Source: a virus
IMG/VR virus record: IMGVR_UViG_3300037247_000308
Coordinates: 1 to 41,052 of that record
Reading direction: 5' to 3' (one strand)
DNA: 41,052 nt
Position numbers and translations under genes: made by a program. Positions 31,559-38,169 of the stretch are shown piece by piece. Each line of letters starts with the position of its first letter. Position 1 is the first letter of the stretch. The notes beneath the pieces are model-generated. The model saw only the letters and a program-made list of their open reading frames with translations, did not search any database and had not been told where the DNA came from.

Positions 31559-31679
31559 GTGCTTAGTGTGTAATAGATTACGCAAACCGTCCGATAAGAA
31601 TTGTTATGTTATTTTGATAGTCAATGACTACCTTGTGCTGATCTGGCCTCTTTGACTGGATTCATCGGAGGATGACTGG
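31559..31679. other. Non-coding stretch, no feature seen
   Basis: 121 bp with no convincing gene, hairpin with T-run or promoter. The next likely translated frame begins at 31680. Confidence 0.5.
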
Positions 31680-31787
31680 ATGAAACAAGGAGTCCCATTT
31701 GTTTACGACCATCGGAAGCCGTACACCCCTCATTACGGAAAACCATGGGTCTCGGCCGCTTCAACTACTTTTAGGAAGACATCGTAA
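31680..31787 (+). CDS. Possible microprotein, 35 aa
   Basis: GGAGG lies 8 nt before the ATG at 31680. Sequence MKQGVPFVYDHRKPYTPHYG is proline- and aromatic-rich, with a basic end (FRKTS). Only the ribosome binding site supports it. Confidence 0.4.
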   Translation: MKQGVPFVYDHRKPYTPHYGKPWVSAASTTFRKTS

Positions 31788-31796
31788 AAGGATACA

Positions 31797-31830
31797 TTTT
31801 TTCAGATTTTTTTAAATTTTTCAGTTTTTT
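31797..31830. other. Phased T-tracts (probable curved DNA)
   Basis: Tracts of 6, 7, 5 and 6 T with centres about 9-10 bp apart, which is near helical phase and should bend the DNA. Lies just before the GGAGAG site of the gene at 31842. Confidence 0.5.
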
Positions 31831-31841
31831 GGAGAGCGATC

Positions 31842-32000
31842 ATGGATGTACCACCTACCAGTAAATGTTGGTTTTGCCAGAAGCCAGTCGCCCATAATCC
31901 TGTCAGCGACAGACAGTATAAAGTGTTTTGTAGTCAGGATTGTATGGAGAAAGAACAGGTTTTCATTAGCAAAATGAGCAAATGTCAGAAAAGGAAATAA
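31842..32000 (+). CDS. Small zinc-finger protein, 52 aa
   Basis: GGAGAG site. CWFC near residue 9 and CSQDC near 30 give a treble-clef/TRASH-like zinc pattern; ends basic (SKMSKCQKRK). Small phage zinc protein of unknown role. Confidence 0.65.
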   Translation: MDVPPTSKCWFCQKPVAHNPVSDRQYKVFCSQDCMEKEQVFISKMSKCQKRK

Positions 32001-32004
32001 AGCA

Positions 32005-32379
32005 ATGATAAAAATGAAACATAAATTAATATTTGAACCTGTATTCAGAACCGAGACCTTGTTTTATTCGTGTAAAGACGGCAAGTATGCGTTAGCTCAC
32101 GCCAAGAAAAAATATAACTGCAACATTAAAGATGGCGTGTTCGATGGCTATAATGGAATATGCGTTGGGCTTATATGTAAGGAAACAAAAGCAGACGCTT
32201 GGATGATATGGGTATCCAGTCATCCGGATTGGAAGACAATGTCGCATGAAGCCTCCCATCTTGTGTTTAGAATATTAGATAGCCGGGGTGTGAAGTATAG
32301 CAGTGGCAACGATGAAACATGGTGTTATCTGCATGAGTATTTTGAGAAGGTATTCTGGAATGTAATGTGTAGAAAATAG
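32005..32379 (+). CDS. Putative zinc metallopeptidase-like protein, 124 aa
   Basis: Contains TMSHEASHLVFRILDSRG (HEASH at residues 81-85) and, about 20 residues later, NDETWCYLHEYFE. HExxH followed by a distal acidic residue is the gluzincin-type zinc site; small phage proteins of this shape are commonly labelled metallopeptidases without proof of activity. Soluble. Its stop overlaps the first bases of tRNA-Gln by 2 nt. Confidence 0.7.
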   Translation: MIKMKHKLIFEPVFRTETLFYSCKDGKYALAHAKKKYNCNIKDGVFDGYNGICVGLICKETKADAWMIWVSSHPDWKTMSHEASHLVFRILDSRGVKYSSGNDETWCYLHEYFEKVFWNVMCRK

Positions 32380-32449
32380 GGGTATAGTGTAGCGGCCAGC
32401 ACAATAGGTTTTGAGCCTATTAGCCTTGGTTCGAGTCCAAGTATCCCTT
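32378..32449 (+). tRNA. tRNA-Gln (anticodon UUG)
   Basis: Acceptor AGGGGTA/TATCCCT (one G-U), D-arm GTGT-AGCGGCCA-GCAC, anticodon stem ATAGG/CCTAT with loop TTTTGAG (TTG at 32411-32413), T-arm CTTGG-TTCGAGT-CCAAG. CCA is not encoded. Confidence 0.93.
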
Positions 32450-32460
32450 TATTAAATTAT

Positions 32461-32536
32461 ACCACGGTAGCATAATTGGTAATGCACCGCACTGTTAATG
32501 CGGCAAATGCAGGTTCGAGTCCTGCCTGTGGTGCCA
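32461..32536 (+). tRNA. tRNA-Asn (anticodon GUU)
   Basis: Acceptor ACCACGG/CTGTGGT, D-arm GCAT-AATTGGTA-ATGC, anticodon stem CCGCA/TGCGG with loop CTGTTAA (GTT), T-arm GCAGG-TTCGAGT-CCTGC. Discriminator G and encoded CCA (32534-32536). A fully regular Asn tRNA, unlike the AUU one at 12587. Confidence 0.95.
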
Positions 32537-32544
32537 TATAACAT

Positions 32545-32629
32545 GGAAGGTACGGCAATGGTGTCAAGCGGCTTTGAATACCGTGGCGTGTGATAAGCGT
32601 ACAGGGTTCGATTCCTTGGCCTTCCGCCA
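32545..32629 (+). tRNA. tRNA-Ser (anticodon UGA)
   Basis: Class II tRNA: acceptor GGAAGGT/GCCTTCC, long variable arm of about 19 nt, T-arm CAGGG-TTCGATT-CCTTG, discriminator G and encoded CCA (32627-32629). Anticodon TGA at 32575-32577 in loop TTTGAAT; closing C31-A39 is a mismatch, and the D-arm is short. Confidence 0.85.
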
Positions 32630-32648
32630 TCGAACCCCGGAGGATGCA

Positions 32649-32858
32649 ATGATAGATATAATAGCAGGTCTGATTGAAGTAATAGCAATCGTTGTTGTTG
32701 GAAATAAAAACAGGTGGGGTTGGATGATTGGCTTTGTATGCTGTGTGCTATGGACTATATACGTATTAATCAATCAGACAGCGTATGGAATATTAATTCC
32801 TACCATACCTTGTATGATTATGAATATTTATTATTTTATAAAATGGAGTAAGACATGA
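32649..32858 (+). CDS. Small membrane protein, 69 aa
   Basis: Start at 32649 (GGAGG 6 nt upstream); the longer frame overlaps tRNA-Ser. Two to three hydrophobic segments (IDIIAGLIEVIAIVVV, GWMIGFVCCVLWTIYVL, GILIPTIPCMIMNIYYF) with GNKNRWGW between. Resembles short phage membrane proteins of the PnuC-like shape; transport activity is unproven. ATGA overlap with the next gene. Confidence 0.7.
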   Translation: MIDIIAGLIEVIAIVVVGNKNRWGWMIGFVCCVLWTIYVLINQTAYGILIPTIPCMIMNIYYFIKWSKT

Positions 32859-33037
32859 TTATTCAAACAGGTAGTGCAATATTAAAGAAGACCGAAGACG
32901 GAAAATCGTATTGGCACACATATGATGAATTTGAAAAAGAAGGATGTGATCTTGAAGTTGGTCAAGAAGTGGAGTTTAATCCGTTCGCTTTTACAGAGGG
33001 CACAGAAATTAAAATCTTTGAAAATATTGAGGGATAG
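32855..33037 (+). CDS. Small beta-type protein, 60 aa
   Basis: MIIQTGSAILKKTEDGKSYW, then GQEVEFNPFAF and IKIFENIEG, likely a small beta-barrel (cold-shock-like shape, but without its RNP motifs). Overlaps the membrane-protein gene by 4 nt. No family recognised. Confidence 0.65.
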   Translation: MIIQTGSAILKKTEDGKSYWHTYDEFEKEGCDLEVGQEVEFNPFAFTEGTEIKIFENIEG

Positions 33038-33039
33038 CA

Positions 33040-33264
33040 ATGAAATTACAATGTACGTTTTGTAAGTCAACTGACCCGGATATGATACCATTTAGAATGG
33101 ACGATAAAGTGTTTTGCAGTGCCACTTGTCTTAACCGCCATCGAAGTATGGTAGTAATGCATAAGCATAAAGGATTTTTAGCTTGCATATTCCACGGAAT
33201 TATGGTAATTAACAAGTGTATACACAAACTAATTAAATATTTTCAATCTTTTTCTAGGAGGTAG
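33040..33264 (+). CDS. Zinc-finger microprotein with hydrophobic tail, 74 aa
   Basis: CTFC near residue 5 and CSATC near 26 form a treble-clef pattern, followed by a His-rich basic stretch (NRHRSMVVMHKHKG) and a hydrophobic C-terminal part (FLACIFHGIMVINKCIH). Could be membrane-associated. GAGGG site. No family recognised. Confidence 0.65.
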   Translation: MKLQCTFCKSTDPDMIPFRMDDKVFCSATCLNRHRSMVVMHKHKGFLACIFHGIMVINKCIHKLIKYFQSFSRR

Positions 33265-33427
33265 TAAGGTGTATAAATACCGCAAGCCCCGCCAGTCTTT
33301 TTGTGTGGATTTTCTATTTGTAGTCGTCTTCGGAGCTATTACCGTATTTAGTCTAATAGTCTTAATCCTCGGTCTCACTGGGATTAAGACAACGTGGTAA
33401 TTCTAACTTTTTTCTAGGAGGTAGTAA
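33249..33427. repeat. 19-nt repeat pair over two ribosome binding sites
   Basis: TTTTTCTAGGAGGTAGTAA at 33249-33267 and 33409-33427. The second copy runs into the ATG of the next gene. Confidence 0.9.
33269..33400 (+). CDS. Single-pass membrane microprotein, 43 aa
   Basis: Starts on GTG behind CTAGGAGG, which belongs to the 19-nt repeat shared with 33409-33427. Basic start (YKYRKPRQSF) and one helix (FLFVVVFGAITVFSLIVLIL). A CTTAATCC/GGATTAAG hairpin lies in its 3' end (33361-33388). Confidence 0.6.
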   Translation: MYKYRKPRQSFCVDFLFVVVFGAITVFSLIVLILGLTGIKTTW

Positions 33428-34311
33428 TGTTTAAATTTTTACAGAAAATTGAGCATACAGCGATTATGGCCTTAGCAATAATCACTATAGTAGCTGGCAG
33501 TATTTACGCAGGCGGTGGTCAGCGTGCATGGCAGGGTAGCTCAGGCCAGCCAGAATCATTTCTTGTTGAAGTGGCAAAAGGCAATATTCCCGGTCATAGT
33601 ATTATACATAAGTTCGGGCATGGAAACGTAGGTACAACATTTGTTCCTATATGTAATGCTCTTGTTTATCAAACCCCGACCACTGCAATAGCCTTAGAAG
33701 TCGTTAGTTCTGACGCAGATGATACCAGTGCCGGAGCAGGAGCTAGAACCGTGTTTATAGAAGGTCTTGCCCTAGACGGTTCTATAGTAACTCAGACAGT
33801 GGCGTTGAACGGTCTTACGGCAGTGCCTATACCAACTAATCTCTGGCGGTTATATCGCTGGGGAGTACTGACATCCGGTGTATACGCAACTACTGGCACA
33901 GGTAGCCATCAAGGAGTATTAACTATTAGGGTGGCAAGCGCAGGTGCAACATGGAGCACTATAAGTATAACTGGATATCCTCATGGTCAGTCAGAAATAG
34001 GATGGTATACAGTGCCGGGTGGATATACCGCTTATATATTAACTCAAATAGTAAAGGTCGATAGTACTAAATCAGTAGATATAATGTTTGTTAAAAGAAA
34101 TAATGCAGACACCGTAGCCGCACCGTTTTCTGCAATGACGATGGTAGAAGAATTTATAGGTGTAGCTGGCAGTGGTTCCGGTCTTAGTCCAGATGCTCCT
34201 GTAAGCGGTTTCGGAGCTTTTACAGATATCGGCTGGCTTGGTAAGGTTACGTCCAGTACAGGTGATGTAAGTGTTGATTTTGAAATACTTTTAATTAAAA
34301 ACGGTTATTAA
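33427..34311 (+). CDS. Signal-peptide-bearing virion-like protein, 294 aa
   Basis: N-terminus MFKFLQKIEHTAIMALAIIT continues hydrophobic to SIYAGGG, a signal peptide with possible cleavage after IYA. The rest (VAKGNIPGHSIIHKFGHG, AGARTVFIEGLALDGSIVTQ, RVASAGATWSTI) resembles beta-rich structural or decoration proteins of marine phages, not enzymes. The signal on a structural-looking protein away from the virion genes is odd; it may be an envelope-exposed or secreted form. Strong AGGAGG site. Confidence 0.65.
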   Translation: MFKFLQKIEHTAIMALAIITIVAGSIYAGGGQRAWQGSSGQPESFLVEVAKGNIPGHSIIHKFGHGNVGTTFVPICNALVYQTPTTAIALEVVSSDADDTSAGAGARTVFIEGLALDGSIVTQTVALNGLTAVPIPTNLWRLYRWGVLTSGVYATTGTGSHQGVLTIRVASAGATWSTISITGYPHGQSEIGWYTVPGGYTAYILTQIVKVDSTKSVDIMFVKRNNADTVAAPFSAMTMVEEFIGVAGSGSGLSPDAPVSGFGAFTDIGWLGKVTSSTGDVSVDFEILLIKNGY

Positions 34312-34329
34312 TCTAAAGGAGACGGGCGA

Positions 34330-34674
34330 ATGAATTTAGAAAATATTTTTATAACAGAATTTGATAGCAGTAAAGCTATTACATACCCGGAATCAGAGAC
34401 AAAAGGCAGTTTAGACCGCCAACCCTGTGATTTAATGTCCGATGATTACAACTTCAATCATGGCATAGGCAAGCACGCAAACTTCCGTATTCACCACGTA
34501 GAGACGCTTCAACCTGTAATATACTACCTTAGAGGTCTTATAGACCATGAAACCAACAAAGGCACGCTGATAAAGCGGTATGTGTTTTCTGCAAGAATAA
34601 ATCTTAACAATTTCGGCCATGATGATTTCTTGGAATTATTAGATAAAGTTATTGACAAAATCAAAGCTATGTGA
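34330..34674 (+). CDS. Hypothetical protein, 114 aa
   Basis: AAAGGAGAC site. Acidic start (MNLENIFITEFDSSKAIT), a His-rich middle (NFNHGIGKHANFRIHHVE) and a helical C-terminus (FLELLDKVIDKIKAM). The His cluster could bind metal, but no conserved motif is present. Overlaps no gene. Confidence 0.65.
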   Translation: MNLENIFITEFDSSKAITYPESETKGSLDRQPCDLMSDDYNFNHGIGKHANFRIHHVETLQPVIYYLRGLIDHETNKGTLIKRYVFSARINLNNFGHDDFLELLDKVIDKIKAM

Positions 34675-34714
34675 TATCCTTAGCTTTTCATCCGGCTTTA
34701 GAAAGGAGACAGTT

Positions 34715-34906
34715 ATGATTGCAAGCAATGAACTAGATTATAAAAGGTTCAACCCCACAAAGGGTAAGGTAATACATGCGAGAAGGATAAAGCTGGTTCA
34801 GTCTGGTATTGACCCGGAAGAAAGCTTCAACATGTTTCGAGGCGGATTACTGGTAACGGCGTGTATGTTGGTCGTCATCGGTGTTATTTGCTGGGTGCTG
34901 TTATGA
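34715..34906 (+). CDS. Tail-anchored small protein, 63 aa
   Basis: Start at 34715 after AAAGGAGAC. Basic soluble part (KRFNPTKGKVIHARRIKLV) followed by a single C-terminal membrane helix (GGLLVTACMLVVIGVICWVL) that ends the protein, a C-tail anchor. ATGA overlap with the next gene. Confidence 0.65.
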   Translation: MIASNELDYKRFNPTKGKVIHARRIKLVQSGIDPEESFNMFRGGLLVTACMLVVIGVICWVLL

Positions 34907-35283
34907 TAGAATCTAACGCCCACAAATACGGCAAGATGCAACGGGAGATGCTTCGGCAAAAACTGCCATTGATGCCACTACCGCCCATTCGTGGATATGG
35001 TCTTGTGGTTGAATCAAATCCATCTCCACAAAACTATATACATTCTCTAATAGAAGGACTTGCTGATAAAATGGTTCATGCTCCCGGCGGTGGAATATTA
35101 AAAACATGGATGAATGGTGATGAAATTAAAACTAGGCAAATACCACTAGGTAAGTTTTATATTACATCCGACAGCCATCCAAAGTCTGACGTGGATAATG
35201 ATGATTGGAAGATTTCTAAAGAAAATGGTGAGGTAAACCAAGAAGATACCCGGCTAAAATTTGTTAATGGAGTATATGAATGA
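34903..35283 (+). CDS. Hypothetical protein, 126 aa
   Basis: ATGATA overlaps the previous stop. N-terminal basic helix (SNAHKYGKMQREMLRQKL), Pro-rich turn (PLPPIRGYG), a mixed C-terminal half with GGGILKTWMNGDEIKTRQI. Soluble, no known motif. Overlaps the next gene by 4 nt. Confidence 0.65.
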   Translation: MIESNAHKYGKMQREMLRQKLPLMPLPPIRGYGLVVESNPSPQNYIHSLIEGLADKMVHAPGGGILKTWMNGDEIKTRQIPLGKFYITSDSHPKSDVDNDDWKISKENGEVNQEDTRLKFVNGVYE

Positions 35284-35426
35284 GATTTACTTATCTGGCT
35301 TGTGAAGAACATAAAAAAAAACATCCCACGACGTGTGCCTTCACAATAAACAAAAACACGGTTTCTTGTACAGCCATGAGTAAATGCGGTATAAGAATTT
35401 TAAGGAAGAACAAAGGGAGAAGATAG
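35280..35426 (+). CDS. Cys-rich basic microprotein, 48 aa
   Basis: Starts at 35280 in an ATGA overlap. Four Cys (8, 19, 30, 36: ACEEH, TCAF, SCTA, KCG) and a very basic end (RILRKNKGRR), a zinc-type pattern. Directly before the glutaredoxin-like gene. Confidence 0.65.
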   Translation: MRFTYLACEEHKKKHPTTCAFTINKNTVSCTAMSKCGIRILRKNKGRR

Positions 35427-35626
35427 TGAAATATATTTATACAGTAGAAGACTGTCCATATTGCAAAGCCCTTAAAAATAAATATAAAGCAGATAATATT
35501 GTCTATGTCGAGCGCAAAATTGAGAGGCTGGCTAATGACCCACGAATTTTCGATGGAATAGACAAAGCCGCCTTTGCTGTGTTTGGCAAAAGCCAGACGT
35601 TTCCCGTGGAGGTAGAAGATGAATAG
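35426..35626 (+). CDS. Glutaredoxin-like protein, 66 aa
   Basis: GTG start at 35426 (TAGTG overlap; GGGAGAAG upstream). KYIYTVEDCPYCKALKNKYK has the CPYC redox site of glutaredoxins directly after the first strand; the later TFPVEV fits the cis-proline strand (TFP). Short for the family (normally about 80). A dithiol oxidoreductase of the phage, possibly for ribonucleotide reductase or for the adjacent exported Cys protein; neither is proven. Confidence 0.8.
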   Translation: MKYIYTVEDCPYCKALKNKYKADNIVYVERKIERLANDPRIFDGIDKAAFAVFGKSQTFPVEVEDE

Positions 35627-35987
35627 ACGTGGTTTTATAAAAATGTCTATAGCAGTACTAGCGACAGGTATAATTGCGGTTTTACCTGTAAAAGCCATTG
35701 CAGAGAAGCTTTCCGGTGTACAGCCTTCTCCCGGAAGACGCCCTTTATTCAGCCGCCAAATAATTTGTAGGGATTACCTGAATATGCCAGTTATTGAGGA
35801 TTACGTTCCCGGTAAACCTATAAGGTCTCTAGATTTAATTTCTGAACAGGATTGCAGTAAATGCAATTTTGAACAGTCATGTACTTGTAGTGGTACAAGA
35901 TTCAACAAGCGTCCTGATCCAAATAAACCACGTACGTATTTCCCGGAATTATTTAGTAGTGAATACCAAAATGAATTTGTCAGATAA
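35619..35987 (+). CDS. Tat-signal exported Cys-containing protein, 122 aa
   Basis: N-terminus MNRRGFIKMSIAVLATGIIA followed by VLPVKAIAEK is a textbook twin-arginine signal: N-R-R-G-F-I-K motif, hydrophobic h-region, and A-x-A-like cleavage near KAIA. The mature part is small with a dense Cys cluster (CSKCNFEQSCTC), likely a metal or cofactor site, and Pro-rich ends. Folded export through Tat would suit a cofactor-bearing protein. Function unknown; overlaps the glutaredoxin-like gene by 8 nt. Confidence 0.75.
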   Translation: MNRRGFIKMSIAVLATGIIAVLPVKAIAEKLSGVQPSPGRRPLFSRQIICRDYLNMPVIEDYVPGKPIRSLDLISEQDCSKCNFEQSCTCSGTRFNKRPDPNKPRTYFPELFSSEYQNEFVR

Positions 35988-36001
35988 AAGGAGAAAAAGT
36001 T

Positions 36002-36208
36002 ATGCCAGAAGTAGTTAAAAATACAGTAATAGGAATAAAGCGTATGGGAGTTATTCTTTGGTGTGTTGCCGCAATAGTCGGAGTTACATATCTATCTAAG
36101 CCCGGAACTGGCGAAATACCAATGCCTGTAATTATAACCGCAATGACATTGATAGCCGCTATGGGTGGTGTCGATGTATGGAAGCAAGGGAAGGCAGGTA
36201 GCCAATGA
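36002..36208 (+). CDS. Two-helix membrane protein, holin-like, 68 aa
   Basis: Two hydrophobic segments (GVILWCVAAIVGVTYL and VIITAMTLIAAMGGV) joined by a short polar turn with Pro and Gly, basic C-terminus. Size and topology fit class II holins. AAAGGAGAAA site. The alpha/beta hydrolase follows with a 4-nt overlap, supporting a lysis role, but no sequence family proves it. Confidence 0.6.
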   Translation: MPEVVKNTVIGIKRMGVILWCVAAIVGVTYLSKPGTGEIPMPVIITAMTLIAAMGGVDVWKQGKAGSQ

Positions 36209-36807
36209 AAACAATAATCGTAACTATACACGGACAAGAAAGCTATGGCCTGAAATTAAAAAAACTCTCGGAGAGATTATCAGAAGACATACATGGCGAT
36301 GTAGAGTTTATCAATCTTAGATATACAAGACTACATACACTAGTCAATACATTGCCATGGGTAAGAACTATGACTGCTAAGTATATTGCCGCCCGTTTAG
36401 ATACCATCGACAGCGATAACCCCGGAGCAACGATCATAGTTATAGCTCACAGTAATGGTACCAGAGCTATCAGGAAAGCAATGGACATGAGATATAACAA
36501 TCTCAAGAATTGGCCGAAGTTTAGAGTCGATGGTCTTATTTTGCTGGGGTGTGTGATCAAGCGTAATTATGATTGGAGTAACAATCCCCATACAAAGGTG
36601 ATTAACTTTGTAAGCAATAATGATAAAGTTGTCTGGCTGGCAAGATTTTACGGTATGGGTAGTGCTGGTAGATTTGGATTTAAACCACAACCAGCTAATC
36701 TAAAAGAAATCTTTGTTCGTTGGGGGCATAGTGGTTTCATGCGGAGATATCACACAATAAGGGTTTCAGTGAAGTATTTAATGTCGGATGAAATTTCAAA
36801 ATTCTGA
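36205..36807 (+). CDS. Alpha/beta-hydrolase-fold protein, 200 aa
   Basis: Hallmarks: IIVTIHGQ (oxyanion HG), nucleophile elbow IAHSNGTR around residue 80, acid-carrying strand FVSNNDKVVW and catalytic-His region RWGHSGFM. Small single-domain serine hydrolase, no signal. Placed with a holin-like and a lipoprotein gene, it may attack a lipid or ester in the envelope at lysis; LysB of mycobacteriophages is the best-known phage example of such an enzyme. Substrate unknown. Confidence 0.75.
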   Translation: MKTIIVTIHGQESYGLKLKKLSERLSEDIHGDVEFINLRYTRLHTLVNTLPWVRTMTAKYIAARLDTIDSDNPGATIIVIAHSNGTRAIRKAMDMRYNNLKNWPKFRVDGLILLGCVIKRNYDWSNNPHTKVINFVSNNDKVVWLARFYGMGSAGRFGFKPQPANLKEIFVRWGHSGFMRRYHTIRVSVKYLMSDEISKF

Positions 36808-36820
36808 TATAACAAACATC

Positions 36821-36847
36821 TTGCATAATCTGCTTTTAATGTATAAA
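36821..36847 (+). promoter_or_regulatory. Possible promoter before the lipoprotein gene
   Basis: TTGCAT (36821-36826), 15-nt spacer, TATAAA (36842-36847), about 40 bp before the ATG at 36886. Spacer is short, so moderate support only. Confidence 0.4.
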
Positions 36848-36885
36848 ATAATTTTAATGTCTTTATAGATCAAGGAGCACGAAAT

Positions 36886-37260
36886 ATGAATAAAATTAAA
36901 CCTCACACCGGAATAATGAGTTTGTTTTTAATTGCATTACTAATTTCCGTAATGATAGTTCCCGGCGGTTGTAGTTCAATCCCAAAGCAAACACAAATAG
37001 TAATTACTTATCAATCCATGGGTATAGCCTTAGAAGAAGCTAAACCAGCTATTCTGGCTTTATGTGCAAGCGGTGTACTTAATGAAACTGATTGTGCCGA
37101 AGCAAAGGCCGCCTACAACCAAGCAGTAACGATATATAAAACTTTAGGAACTATGTCAAATATAGCCATAGACACCGATGATGACACAGGTTTTCGCAGT
37201 CTTGCTTTAAAACTGCAATCAATGCTTGTAGTTATTAATAAGTTTTTAGTTACTCAATAG
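36886..37260 (+). CDS. Lipoprotein, 124 aa
   Basis: Signal segment LFLIALLISVMIVPGGCSS with lipobox VPGGC: SPase II would cleave before Cys. The mature part is helical (EEAKPAILALCASG, DCAEAKAAYNQAVTIYKTL), like short phage lipoproteins or outer spanins. AAGGAGC site. Could be an outer-membrane spanin-like partner or a superinfection-exclusion lipoprotein; not decided by sequence. Confidence 0.75.
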   Translation: MNKIKPHTGIMSLFLIALLISVMIVPGGCSSIPKQTQIVITYQSMGIALEEAKPAILALCASGVLNETDCAEAKAAYNQAVTIYKTLGTMSNIAIDTDDDTGFRSLALKLQSMLVVINKFLVTQ

Positions 37261-37270
37261 AAAGCATATA

Positions 37271-37453
37271 ATGTCAATTGCAATAATAATTCCACTAATA
37301 GGACAATTACTCTCACTGTCTCTCCGCCTTGCCGAGGTAATAGAAAAAAGCAAGGGAATAGACCCAAAAGACAAAGAAGCTTTAAAAGCATTAATCAGTA
37401 AAGCAAGGGATGGTGTAACTTATATAGATGAACCAGACAAGGAAGGTCTTTGA
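37271..37453 (+). CDS. Small protein with N-terminal hydrophobic helix, 60 aa
   Basis: MSIAIIIPLIGQLLSLSLRL then a charged helical part (VIEKSKGIDPKDKEALKAL). No strong site. Fits a small membrane-associated helper in the envelope cluster; no family recognised. Confidence 0.6.
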   Translation: MSIAIIIPLIGQLLSLSLRLAEVIEKSKGIDPKDKEALKALISKARDGVTYIDEPDKEGL

Positions 37454-37454
37454 A

Positions 37455-37961
37455 ATGTTATGGCGTAAAACAAGAGACGTAGTAGTAGAGACCTATACGC
37501 TTGTTAAAAAAGTAGACACCGATTTTGGTAAACATGAGAAAAAGCAAGATAAGCAAGTAGGAGAACTACATAAACTTATAAAGGACTGTAAGGTAAGTTG
37601 CCCGGAGAAAGATAATTTCCTCCGGTATACTTCTACCCAAAACGGCACTCTGCTTAGAATGGAAAAGAAGTACGATAACTTTTTCCGAGAGCATAACGCC
37701 CTAATTACCAAGACTGAAAGTAAATTATCCCGGAAGGTTTTAGACACAAACCTAGAAGTTGCTATGGTTAAAGAATCCGTTAATGATATAAAAAAAAGTA
37801 AGAAATGCCGTAAGGAAATTATAGCGGAATGGCTTAAATATATTGCAATAACATGTGTTTTAATAGGCACGCTAGTTGGAGTTTTGAGATATCAAGAGTC
37901 TGTTAAAAAGGTACAGACAGTAAATATTGAGAAAATGTTAGAACAAATATTAAGAAAATAG
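37455..37961 (+). CDS. Coiled-coil protein with C-terminal membrane helix, 168 aa
   Basis: Start at 37455 (GGAAGG). Long charged coiled-coil body (DFGKHEKKQDKQVGELHKL, TESKLSRKVLDTNLEVAM), then a membrane helix (YIAITCVLIGTLVGVL) about 25 residues before the end and a basic tail. Shape fits a phage envelope-tethered or lysis-control protein. Follows the lipoprotein and small hydrophobic gene. Confidence 0.65.
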   Translation: MLWRKTRDVVVETYTLVKKVDTDFGKHEKKQDKQVGELHKLIKDCKVSCPEKDNFLRYTSTQNGTLLRMEKKYDNFFREHNALITKTESKLSRKVLDTNLEVAMVKESVNDIKKSKKCRKEIIAEWLKYIAITCVLIGTLVGVLRYQESVKKVQTVNIEKMLEQILRK

Positions 37962-37999
37962 TTGACAAGTCTATACAGAGATGATACATAGTATATAAT
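37962..37999 (+). promoter_or_regulatory. Possible promoter elements, mismatched spacing
   Basis: TTGACA (37962-37967) and TATAAT (37994-37999) are both perfect but 26 bp apart; at 17 bp only TACATA stands. Either box could be used with a weak partner. Low support. Confidence 0.35.
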
Positions 38000-38119
38000 A
38001 TGTTTCTTACAACAATGTATTTATTGGCGTTTTTCATATTCAAGTGGAGCTTTATGTCTTTACTAATTACCCATAACGAAGAAAAACGTATTAAAAGTTT
38101 ATATGGTATAACTAAATAA
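38000..38119 (+). CDS. Possible microprotein, 39 aa (or 21 aa from 38054)
   Basis: Hydrophobic N-terminal half (MFLTTMYLLAFFIFKWSF) and basic end. The internal ATG at 38054 has GTGGAG upstream and may be the real start (MSLLITHNEEKRIKSLYGIT). Weak support. Confidence 0.35.
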   Translation: MFLTTMYLLAFFIFKWSFMSLLITHNEEKRIKSLYGITK

Positions 38120-38169
38120 GGAAGCGTCTTAATAAAGTTTTCGGGCATTTATTTAATTAAAGGGGTAAT

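Noticed and set aside
32452-32773. Leftward reading frames across the tRNA-Asn/tRNA-Ser genes
   Set aside because: They run antisense over two clear tRNAs and a better-supported rightward gene and lack ribosome binding sites.
37962-37999. Full promoter made of TTGACA and TATAAT
   Set aside because: The two boxes are 26 bp apart; spacing is incompatible with sigma70, so only a weak candidate is reported.
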